A DNA stretch of 64,000 bases from Chryseobacterium ginsenosidimutans. GTDB lineage: Bacteria; Bacteroidota; Bacteroidia; Flavobacteriales; Weeksellaceae. A program made the position numbers and the translations under genes. Every line of letters starts with the position of its first letter. Within the stretch, counting starts at the first letter, position 1. Of the stretch, positions 1 through 6,586 are shown piece by piece. Below the pieces are notes generated by a model. The model did not search any database. It worked only from the letters and a program-made list of their open reading frames with translations, and was not told where the DNA came from. The stretch covers positions 2,897,001-2,961,000 of the forward strand of contig NZ_JAUSXC010000001.1 of the NCBI RefSeq assembly GCF_030823405.1. The letters run 5' to 3'.

Positions 1-244
1 TCGGGTCTGCAAAACATTTGAATTGTTTGAGAACCATTTTTTTAATTCCTGTGAGTTCATGAAGTACTCTTTCTGCAGCATCATCCACATCTTCATCGCT
101 AAAAATCAAACTTCCGGGAAGCTTTATCTGTCTTTCTGAATCAAGGTGACGTTCTACCAATAAAATATTTAATCTGTTTTCATGATCAAAACCAAAAACG
201 ACGCAATCAACAGAAACATATGTATGTATAAAATTCGGACTCAT
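1..244 (-). CDS. NUDIX-domain protein, probable NrtR-like regulator (N-terminal part)
   Basis: Only the first 81 codons are present and the gene runs off the left edge. The start is the ATG at 244. The N-terminus reads as a NUDIX fold (a VDCVVFGF strand, then ILLVERH), and the segment GSLIFSDEDVDDAAERVL sits where the NUDIX box belongs. That box is degenerate: the first Glu position is Asp and the RE pair reads ER. Bacteroidota NUDIX proteins of this kind usually carry a C-terminal winged helix and act as sugar- or NAD-metabolite-responsive regulators; the degenerate box fits ligand sensing better than hydrolysis (inference). The C-terminal half would settle it but lies outside the window. 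Confidence 0.7.
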   Translation of the reverse strand, partial: MSPNFIHTYVSVDCVVFGFDHENRLNILLVERHLDSERQIKLPGSLIFSDEDVDDAAERVLHELTGIKKMVLKQFKCFADP

Positions 245-906
245 TACAGTGTTAACATTTACGTAACATCACAAATATAAAAATTCATTTGAATAAAAAA
301 AATAAATTCGTGCTATTACCTATATATCAATGATTTACATATCGATTTTTTATGATAACAATTGTATAAAAAAAATGATAAGGTTATCATATAAACAACG
401 GTAACCATTATTATAAAACATGGGTTAACAAATGATTATGTAGCTATATGCAGAAAAAAAACAAAGAAAAATTTTCACAAAATATTATGATAACAAAAGT
501 TAAAATAAATTATTTTTTTTTATTAAAAAGTGTAGAAAACACACTTTTTAATATCAATATACCTCAAAAAAAAGATTTTTTCTTTACCTTTTTTGTATCC
601 CAAGCTTCAAAAAAGTGCTAAAAAATTAATTTTAATGAAAATTAATCGACTTTTCTGCTTTATATATTAAGTATGATTTTTTACGAGATTTGAATCGTTA
701 AAATGTTCATAATTGCAACTGCCCGTAACACCGACTCATTAGCAAAAAGAGCAAAAGAAACTCTTGTTAAATATATGGTACTGAAACTTGAAATAGCCGA
801 CCAAAATGGAAGTTATTAGAAATCGAAACTAGAAAAAAGTCGATGAGACATTATATCATTTTATGAACAATATTTTAAAGCTTTTCACAAGCTATCTTTA
901 ACTATT
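245..906. other. 662-bp AT-rich intergenic stretch
   Basis: No convincing gene of normal size is visible. It lies between the start of the NUDIX gene and the frr terminator. It contains a perfect 12-bp inverted repeat (522-533 and 541-552, 7-nt loop) with no T-run on either strand in a position to terminate, a very AT-rich 44-codon frame (487-621) that runs through this hairpin, and a 38-codon frame at 703-819 listed separately. Confidence 0.5.
703..819 (+). CDS. possible 38-residue small protein
   Basis: An ATG-to-TAG frame of 38 codons with a plausible, mixed amino-acid composition (it begins MFIIATARNTDSL and has a basic KRAK segment near residue 18). I do not recognise a family. A partial -7 box (GAGATTTG) lies just upstream. 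The frame ends 88 bp before the inverted repeat that terminates frr from the other side. It may be chance or a remnant; it is listed because the region is otherwise unexplained. Confidence 0.18.
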   Translation: MFIIATARNTDSLAKRAKETLVKYMVLKLEIADQNGSY

Positions 907-953
907 AAAAATAACAAAAGCGACTTCGAAATGAAGTCGCTTTTGTTATTTTT
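907..953 (-). terminator. Rho-independent terminator of frr (possibly bidirectional)
   Basis: A 21-bp perfect inverted repeat (907-927 and 933-953) with a 5-nt loop. The GC-rich core is GCGACTTC/GAAGTCGC and there are A/T tracts on both flanks, so it can terminate either strand. It begins 12 nt past the frr stop codon. Confidence 0.85.
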
Positions 954-964
954 AAATCTGAAAA

Positions 965-1519
965 TTATACTTTCATAATTTCAGCTTCTTTCACTTTAAG
1001 ATGATCATCACAAGCTTTTACGTGTTTGTCTGTAAGCTCCTGAATCTCTGCTTCTATTCCTTTGATAAGGTCTTCAGAAACACCTTCTAGTCTTTTAAGC
1101 TCTTTCAAACCGTTTTGTCTTGCATTTCTTATAACGATTTTTGTATCTTCAGTTTCTCCTTTAGCCTGTTTTGCCAGATCCTTTCTTCTTTCCTCCGTTA
1201 AAGGCGGAACATTAAGGATGATATTTTCCCCGTTGTTTGAAGGCGCAAAACCTAAATTAGAATTAATAATAGCTTTTTCAATAGCGTTAATCGCCGTTCT
1301 GTCCCAAGGTTGAATAGAGATTGTCATCGCATCCGGTACAGAAACGTTGGCAACCTGATTAAGAGGAGTCGGCGCACCGTAATACTCTACCATAACATCC
1401 TGAACCATGCTCGTAGACGCACGTCCCGCTCTGATTCTTTGAAACGCATGATCCAAGTGCTTAATAGCCGCTTCCATGTCCTGCTTTACAGATTCTACTA
1501 TAAGATCTAATTCTTCCAT
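965..1519 (-). CDS. frr: Ribosome recycling factor
   Basis: RRF works with EF-G to split post-termination ribosomes in the cytoplasm. The 184-residue product has the usual length and the family signature segments RIRAGRAS near residue 26 and VNVPPLTEERRKDLAK (here LNVPPLTEER) near the middle, with the long C-terminal helix. The start was set at the ATG at 1519 (MEELDLIVES); ten further in-frame codons upstream do not resemble the family. It follows pyrH on the same strand with a 128-nt gap, the common pyrH-frr order, and ends in a strong terminator. Confidence 0.96.
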   Translation of the reverse strand: MEELDLIVESVKQDMEAAIKHLDHAFQRIRAGRASTSMVQDVMVEYYGAPTPLNQVANVSVPDAMTISIQPWDRTAINAIEKAIINSNLGFAPSNNGENIILNVPPLTEERRKDLAKQAKGETEDTKIVIRNARQNGLKELKRLEGVSEDLIKGIEAEIQELTDKHVKACDDHLKVKEAEIMKV

Positions 1520-1647
1520 TATATAATAAAAATTTGATAAGTTACACATTTATAAATAATTAGCAATAAATAATGAGTAATAAGTAATTTTAAATCTATG
1601 AATTTCTAATTAAACAAATTCCTAAATTATATTACCTGCTACCTGAA

Positions 1648-2355
1648 TTATAAATCAACTAAAGTACCAACACTTTCTCCGTCTACTATCTTCTCTAAAT
1701 TACCGTCTTTATTCATATCAAAAACAATAATCGGCAATTTGTTTTCATGACTTAGCGTAAACGCTGTCATATCCATCACTTTAAGATTTTTAGCATAAAC
1801 TTCGTCGAAAGATAATGAATTATATTTTACTGCGTTTTCATTTTTTTCCGGGTCGCTGTCGTAGATTCCGTCTACTCTAGTTCCTTTTAAAATTACGTCG
1901 GCATCAATTTCGATTGCTCTTAATGTGGCAGCAGTATCTGTTGTAAAATAAGGGTTTCCTGTTCCCGCTCCGAAGATTACCACTCTTCCTTTTTCAAGAT
2001 GTCTTACCGCTCTTCTTTTGATGAACGGTTCTGCAACTTTGTCCATTTCAATCGCAGACTGCAGTCTTGTTTTCACACCTGCATCTTCCAAAGCACCTTG
2101 TAAAGCCATTCCGTTGATTACTGTTGCAAGCATTCCCATATAATCCCCCTGCACTCTATCCATACCTTTTGCCGCACCTGCTACACCACGGAAAATATTT
2201 CCTCCTCCAATTACAATGGCAACTTCACAGCCTTTTTCCACCACTTTTTTAATCTCAGCTGCGTATTCTTCCAGCCTTTCGGTATCAATACCATACTGTC
2301 TGTTCCCCATTAAGGCTTCACCACTAAGTTTCAGAAGGATTCTCTTATATTTCAT
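1648..2355 (-). CDS. pyrH: UMP kinase
   Basis: Phosphorylates UMP to UDP in pyrimidine nucleotide synthesis. The 235-residue length is typical. Amino-acid-kinase family motifs are visible: LKLSGEAL (residues 8-15), IGGGNIFRG (49-57), [11 protein letters not shown] (131-141) and VDGIYDSDP (161-169). It is the first gene of a pyrH-frr pair. A -7 box on the minus strand (2411-2418) lies about 55 nt upstream of the ATG. Confidence 0.97.
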   Translation of the reverse strand: MKYKRILLKLSGEALMGNRQYGIDTERLEEYAAEIKKVVEKGCEVAIVIGGGNIFRGVAGAAKGMDRVQGDYMGMLATVINGMALQGALEDAGVKTRLQSAIEMDKVAEPFIKRRAVRHLEKGRVVIFGAGTGNPYFTTDTAATLRAIEIDADVILKGTRVDGIYDSDPEKNENAVKYNSLSFDEVYAKNLKVMDMTAFTLSHENKLPIIVFDMNKDGNLEKIVDGESVGTLVDL

Positions 2356-2410
2356 CTTTAATTTTTAATAACTTTTTTAGTTGTACCAATTTCCCCGAAA
2401 TTTGATTTTG

Positions 2411-2418
2411 CAAATATA
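2411..2418 (-). promoter_or_regulatory. -7 promoter box of pyrH-frr
   Basis: Read on the minus strand this is TATATTTG, an exact match to the flavobacterial consensus TAnnTTTG, 55 nt before the pyrH start. No clear TTG element was found at the usual -33 distance. Confidence 0.5.
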
Positions 2419-2593
2419 ATCATTAATGATATTGATTTTATATTATAGATTATAAATTTTAAAAGTGGTATTTTAAGCCATTAATAAAGGGTTATTACAC
2501 AATTACAATAAGACTGTTTCAAACATTAAATCATAAAATGAATATGCCTTTTAACAAAACTTAAATATTTAATGTAAATAATGTAAGAAATAT

Positions 2594-2623
2594 TTTGAAA
2601 AGTACGAAAAAGGGTTATTTTTG
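2594..2623 (+). promoter_or_regulatory. Flavobacterial-type promoter of porQ
   Basis: TTTG (2594-2597), an 18-bp spacer, then TATTTTTG (2616-2623) match the two-part flavobacterial consensus TTTG / TAnnTTTG. The box ends 18 nt before the porQ start, the spacing seen at several other genes of this window. Confidence 0.7.
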
Positions 2624-2641
2624 CATTAATAATAAACTGAA

Positions 2642-3634
2642 TTGAAGAAAATTGTCATTTTTTCATTATTTCTGTCAGGAATTGTTTCTTATGCACAAAC
2701 AGGAACAAACGTTTTCCCGTTTTTAAATCTTCCTGTTTCTGCGAGACAGGCTGCTTTGGGTGGTGATGCAATTTCCATAAGAGATCATGATGTTTCCTTT
2801 GCCATAGCAAACCCGTCTTTGTTGAATAAAGATTCTGATAACCAACTTTCTGTAAACGCAACGGCTTATCTTGCGGACTCTAAATACGGAACCATTGCGT
2901 ATGCCAAAGACTTTGATAATGGTCATATGGCTACGATCAATGCTCGATATATGAGCTATGGAGACATTCCCAGAACAGATGACAGCGGTTTCGAAAACGG
3001 TACATTCAACGCCTCGGATGTCGCCATCGGAGGAGGATATGCCTACCAATTCGAAGAAGATTGGACAATTGGTGGAGGATTAAACTTTATTACTTCAAAA
3101 ATCGACACTTATACCTCTTCTGCCATTTCCGGAAATCTTGGAGTGACCTACTATAATAAGAAAAATAAAGAAACTGCTTCTGTTATAATAAGGAATTTCG
3201 GATATCAGTTCAAAACATTTAACGGAACTAGAGAAAATCTTCCCTTTAGAATAGATTTAGGATATACAAGGATCTTAAAAGCAATTCCTCTTGCGATTAC
3301 TATTACGGCGCATGATTTACAGGAATTCAACATTTCTTCTCAATATAATGTAAACGGACAGGAAGTAAATGTCGGAAGAAAAATTGCCGATCATTTCTCT
3401 GTCGGTGCAGAACTGTTTCCCGAAAAAGGTTTCAATATACGATTGGGCTACAACGTAAAAAGAGGAAACGAACTGGCTGTTGCAGACCAAAGAAATTTCT
3501 CAGGACTTTCTGCAGGATTCGGAATTAAAGTTTCAAGATTCCGTATAGATTATGCGCATGTAAGGTATCATAATGCATCCAATGTCAATCAGATAGGAGT
3601 TTCAATGGATCTTACGAGCCACGCCGGATATTAA
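2642..3634 (+). CDS. porQ: Type IX secretion system protein PorQ
   Basis: PorQ is an outer-membrane protein of the type IX secretion system and belongs to the PorU/V/Q/Z attachment complex. The 330-residue product has a signal peptide (residues 1-19, cleavage after SYAQ) and a body of alternating beta strands like the PorV/PorQ barrel family; PVSARQAALGG near residue 31 is typical. The start is TTG at 2642, because an in-frame stop lies just upstream (2633-2635) and a later start would lose the signal peptide. It is followed by a terminator and then cmk, a neighbourhood often seen in Flavobacteriia. Confidence 0.88.
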   Translation: MKKIVIFSLFLSGIVSYAQTGTNVFPFLNLPVSARQAALGGDAISIRDHDVSFAIANPSLLNKDSDNQLSVNATAYLADSKYGTIAYAKDFDNGHMATINARYMSYGDIPRTDDSGFENGTFNASDVAIGGGYAYQFEEDWTIGGGLNFITSKIDTYTSSAISGNLGVTYYNKKNKETASVIIRNFGYQFKTFNGTRENLPFRIDLGYTRILKAIPLAITITAHDLQEFNISSQYNVNGQEVNVGRKIADHFSVGAELFPEKGFNIRLGYNVKRGNELAVADQRNFSGLSAGFGIKVSRFRIDYAHVRYHNASNVNQIGVSMDLTSHAGY

Positions 3635-3661
3635 TTTAAACTTAAATTTAACACAAAATAT

Positions 3662-3700
3662 AAGAAACCTCAAGAAAAAACCTTGAGGTTTCTTGATTTT
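3662..3700 (+). terminator. Terminator between porQ and cmk
   Basis: A 13-bp stem (3662-3674 with 3682-3694) followed by a T-rich tail at 3697-3700. It lies 28 nt past the porQ stop codon, so cmk needs its own promoter. Confidence 0.8.
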
Positions 3701-3714
3701 TAAGAAAAATTCTT

Positions 3715-3722
3715 GAAATTTG
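3715..3722 (+). promoter_or_regulatory. Candidate -7 box of cmk, very close to the start codon
   Basis: GAAATTTG matches five of the six fixed bases of TAnnTTTG and ends only 4 nt before the cmk ATG. If it is used, the mRNA would be leaderless or nearly so. Confidence 0.4.
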
Positions 3723-3726
3723 CGGT

Positions 3727-4401
3727 ATGAAAAAACCTGTAATTGCCATCGATGGGTACTCGTCTACCGGAAAAAGCTCAATCTCAAAAGTTATTGCCCA
3801 AAAACTTGGACTTATTCATTTGGATACAGGTGCGCTTTACAGAGGAGTGACCTGGTTTGCGCTTCAGAATTGTCTTAACGAAAACGGTTCTATTAATCTT
3901 AACGAATTATTCTCATCTTTTGATCAGATCGAACTTGAGTTTAAAAATGACAACGGAGAATTAATTCTTTTTCTTAATCATATTGATATCTCAAAAGCCA
4001 TTAGAACAAATGAAGTTTCCGATAATGTAAGTCTTGTTGCCAAACAAAAAGAGGTGAGAGATTTTCTACTGCACTCTCAGCGTTCTTTGGCAGAAAAAGG
4101 TGGCATAATAATGGACGGACGTGACATCGGGACAGTAGTTCTGCCAAATGCAGACTATAAATTTTTTTTAACGGCAAGTATTGACGAGCGAACAAAAAGA
4201 CGCTATCATGAGCTTATAAGTCTGGGAATTCAAGCCAATGAACAGCAAGTAAAAGAAAACCTTATAATACGTGATAAGATTGACAGTGAGCGGGAAATAG
4301 CTCCATTGAAGCAGGCTGAAGATGCTACTGTAATTGATAATACCAATCTCACGAAGCAGGAAACCATCGACAGTATTTTATCTTACATCAAAAAGATTTA
4401 A
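3727..4401 (+). CDS. cmk: Cytidylate kinase
   Basis: Phosphorylates CMP and dCMP with ATP. The 224-residue protein has the P-loop GYSSTGKS (residues 10-17), LDTGALYRG (32-40) and GRDIGT (131-136), all hallmarks of CMP kinases. It follows porQ after a terminator and appears to be transcribed separately. The ATG at 3727 is the only start that keeps the nucleotide-binding strand. Confidence 0.96.
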   Translation: MKKPVIAIDGYSSTGKSSISKVIAQKLGLIHLDTGALYRGVTWFALQNCLNENGSINLNELFSSFDQIELEFKNDNGELILFLNHIDISKAIRTNEVSDNVSLVAKQKEVRDFLLHSQRSLAEKGGIIMDGRDIGTVVLPNADYKFFLTASIDERTKRRYHELISLGIQANEQQVKENLIIRDKIDSEREIAPLKQAEDATVIDNTNLTKQETIDSILSYIKKI

Positions 4402-4418
4402 CAATTTTTAATAGGACG

Positions 4419-4451
4419 TTTGCCCCTTTTGGTATATTAATTGTACATTTC
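4419..4451 (+). promoter_or_regulatory. Candidate promoter of the YtxH cassette
   Basis: TTTG (4419-4422), a 21-bp spacer, then TACATTTC (4444-4451), one base off the TAnnTTTG consensus. It leaves a leader of about 40 nt before the ATG at 4498. Confidence 0.45.
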
Positions 4452-4497
4452 AACGCAAGTAAAGACTAATATTTATTAACTATTAAAAAAAACGAAA

Positions 4498-4842
4498 ATG
4501 TCTAAAAAAAACAATACAGCGGGTGTTTTAGCAGGGCTTCTTGCAGGTGCTGCAGCAGGTGTCATCTTAGGAATGCTTTATGCTCCTGAAGAAGGAAAGG
4601 AAACAAGAAAAAAAATTAAAGATAAGGCAAGTGATCTTAAAGATCAGGCTAAAAATAAGTATGGAGAAGTTTCTGAAAAAATGAAAGACCAATATGGGAA
4701 TATCTCTTCTACTTTCAAAGAAACTGCAAGCAGTGTAGCTCATACAGTGAAAGACGGATACGACAAATACAAAGATCAAATCGTTTCTAAAACTGCAGAC
4801 GTTGTAAAAAACGTAGAATCGGAACTGAATGATCTAAAATAA
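4498..4842 (+). CDS. YtxH domain-containing protein
   Basis: A 114-residue protein with one N-terminal membrane segment rich in Gly, Ala and Leu (about residues 8-27), then the YtxH-type motif YAPEEGKETRKK and a long charged helix rich in Lys and Asp that could wrap or coil. YtxH proteins are small envelope-associated stress proteins of unknown biochemical role. A terminator follows, and the next two genes (holin-like and a helical protein) complete a cassette common in Flavobacteriia. Confidence 0.85.
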   Translation: MSKKNNTAGVLAGLLAGAAAGVILGMLYAPEEGKETRKKIKDKASDLKDQAKNKYGEVSEKMKDQYGNISSTFKETASSVAHTVKDGYDKYKDQIVSKTADVVKNVESELNDLK

Positions 4843-4873
4843 TAAAATGATTTATTTTTAGGTAAATTATGAG

Positions 4874-4903
4874 AAGGAACTTTAACTGAAAGTTCCTTTT
4901 TTT
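4874..4903 (+). terminator. Terminator after the ytxH-like gene
   Basis: A 10-bp stem (4874-4883 with 4889-4898), a 5-nt loop and a run of T. It separates the YtxH gene from the two genes downstream, at least partly. Confidence 0.75.
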
Positions 4904-4922
4904 GTAACTTTAAAAAAAAACA

Positions 4923-5231
4923 ATGATTGAAACTATTAAAGAATACGCGACGAAAAGGATAGATCTCCTGAAAATTGAAGCCACAGAAAAGTCTTCTCTC
5001 TCAGCAGGGATCATTGCTTATCTTGTTGTACTGCTCGTTGCCTTTGGTTTTTTCATTATTCTGTTCAACTTTGGAATTGCATTTCTTATCGGAAAAGCGG
5101 TAGGTGATTATTCGTACGGATTTCTGATTGTTGCGGGTTTTTATTTTTTAATAATGATTATTATTATGATATTCAAAAAGAAAATCGTAAATTATGTTGC
5201 AGATCAGGTTATTAAATTTTTAAATCATTAA
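4923..5231 (+). CDS. Holin-superfamily-like membrane protein
   Basis: A 102-residue protein with an amphipathic N-terminal helix (residues 1-25) and two strong membrane segments (about 29-55 and 64-85), ending in a basic helix. This layout matches the phage-holin-like (Holin-X type) proteins that accompany YtxH genes in Flavobacteriia. There is no phage context here, so a role in envelope stress is more likely than lysis (inference). Only 3 nt separate it from the next gene, so the two are co-transcribed. Confidence 0.72.
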   Translation: MIETIKEYATKRIDLLKIEATEKSSLSAGIIAYLVVLLVAFGFFIILFNFGIAFLIGKAVGDYSYGFLIVAGFYFLIMIIIMIFKKKIVNYVADQVIKFLNH

Positions 5232-5234
5232 ACT

Positions 5235-5732
5235 ATGAGCAGAAAGTATGAAAGCTTAGAAGAATTAAGAAGAAAGAAAAAACTGTTGAAACAGGAAATC
5301 GACGGTTTGGAGGATCTTCTTACCTTCAAAAATACGAAAGAAAGTTTAAGTGCATTCACCAATGGTTTAACAGATCAGTATCTGCAGGAAAAAGTAGATG
5401 AAGAAGGTGACGAAAAAGTTTTTCTCAGAAAAGATGTTATTGCAAAACAGATCACATCTGAAATTAAAGATGCTCTGATAAATAAAAATACAGCAATGGG
5501 TATTGCAAGTTCTGCCTTTAAAGGTGATGCTTTTGATATTATTATTAAACTCGGAGTAACAGCTGTTATAGGTAATTATGCAAAGAAAAACATGAGGAGC
5601 TCAAACTGGAAGAAAAAAGCTTTGGGTGCCGCATTGATCTACCTCGCTCCTATTGCACTGAAATTCGTGAGAAAAAAACTTGAAACTTATCAAAAAAATA
5701 AAAGTGTTTCGAGTATGGAACAACTTATATAA
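5235..5732 (+). CDS. Conserved protein of the YtxH/holin cassette, function unknown
   Basis: A 165-residue protein. Residues 1-35 form a charged, Lys/Glu-rich helix that could be a coiled coil; residues 90-155 hold two weakly hydrophobic segments (around FDIIIKLGVTAVIG and ALGAALIYLAPIALKF) that may contact or cross the membrane. I do not recognise an enzyme motif. It starts 3 nt after the holin-like gene and ends in a terminator, so it belongs to that operon. Confidence 0.7.
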   Translation: MSRKYESLEELRRKKKLLKQEIDGLEDLLTFKNTKESLSAFTNGLTDQYLQEKVDEEGDEKVFLRKDVIAKQITSEIKDALINKNTAMGIASSAFKGDAFDIIIKLGVTAVIGNYAKKNMRSSNWKKKALGAALIYLAPIALKFVRKKLETYQKNKSVSSMEQLI

Positions 5733-5736
5733 ATTT

Positions 5737-5767
5737 AAAACCGCTTTTTGAGCGGTTTTTTTATTTT
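5737..5767 (+). terminator. Terminator of the holin-like operon
   Basis: A 9-bp stem, AAAACCGCT (5737-5745) with AGCGGTTTT (5751-5759), followed by a T-rich tail. Confidence 0.85.
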
Positions 5768-5860
5768 AAGTCTGGAAATATTTAGTAATTTTTAATAAAT
5801 ACACTTAAAAACAAGAGTATTAAGATTGTGCTGAAGCTCTTGAAGCATTCATTTTTTATT

Positions 5861-6586
5861 CTATTTTGAAAATAATTGTCCTAAAATAATTCCTGCCGCC
5901 ATAGAAACATTCAGACTTTCCGTAGATTGTGATTTTCCAAATCTAGGGATCATTACACTTTTTTGAAGAAGCTTTTCCGTTTCAGGACGCATTCCGTTTC
6001 CTTCGTTTCCTAGAATTAGATTAATTTTTTCAGGTTTTTTAAAATCATAAATATTTTCCCCATCCATATCGGTTCCTATATTCACGTTTTCTGTTTTTGA
6101 AAGATATTCAACCAGATTTGTATACACAATATTTACTCTCGTAAAGGATCCCATACTTGCCATAATAACCTTTGGATTGTAAAAATCCACGGTATCCTCA
6201 CTACAGATAATCTGCTCGATACCGAACCAGTCTGCAAGCCGGATAATTGTTCCCAGATTCCCGGGATCCTGAATTCCGTCTAAAACTAACTGTATGTTTT
6301 TATCATCCGATTTCTCTTCCGGATTTATATAACAGACTGCCAGAGAATCTTTAGGATTTTGCAGAAAACTAATCTTTTTCAACTCATTTTCAGTAATATG
6401 AGTGATCGGAGCATCCGTGCGGTCCAATTTTTGCGGATCGGTAGAAAATATTTCTTTAATTTTAAACTTAGAATCGGGAAGTTCACAAATGATTTTATTA
6501 CCTTCAACCAAAAACAAATTGTATTTTTGCCTGAACTTCTTTTTATCTAAAGATTGTAAAACTTTTATTGTATGAGCTGTAAGCAT
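5861..6586 (-). CDS. TrmH/SpoU-family RNA 2'-O-methyltransferase
   Basis: Transfers a methyl group from SAM to a ribose 2'-OH of tRNA or rRNA; the exact target cannot be told from sequence. The three SPOUT motifs are present: NLGTIIRLAD (motif 1), LILGNEGNGMRPE (motif 2) and IPRFGKSQSTESLNVSMAAG (motif 3), after an N-terminal substrate-binding domain with FLVEGNK. The start was set at the ATG at 6586 (MLTAHTIKVL, 241 residues); the six extra upstream codons look unrelated. Its 5' end overlaps the 5' end of the divergent tamL gene by 15 bp. Confidence 0.92.
   Translation of the reverse strand: MLTAHTIKVLQSLDKKKFRQKYNLFLVEGNKIICELPDSKFKIKEIFSTDPQKLDRTDAPITHITENELKKISFLQNPKDSLAVCYINPEEKSDDKNIQLVLDGIQDPGNLGTIIRLADWFGIEQIICSEDTVDFYNPKVIMASMGSFTRVNIVYTNLVEYLSKTENVNIGTDMDGENIYDFKKPEKINLILGNEGNGMRPETEKLLQKSVMIPRFGKSQSTESLNVSMAAGIILGQLFSK
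6522..6529 (+). promoter_or_regulatory. -7 box of tamL inside the methyltransferase gene
   Basis: TATTTTTG matches the flavobacterial -7 consensus exactly and lies 42 nt before the tamL start, within the 5' coding part of the opposite gene. Confidence 0.5.

Noticed and set aside
522-552. 12-bp hairpin as a terminator
   Set aside because: No T-run follows the stem on either strand in the right position.
487-621. 44-codon frame in the left gap
   Set aside because: It is extremely AT-rich and runs through the perfect hairpin, so coding is unlikely.
4923-5231. Prophage remnant based on the holin-like gene
   Set aside because: No other phage gene is near, and holin-like proteins next to YtxH genes are normal in this group.
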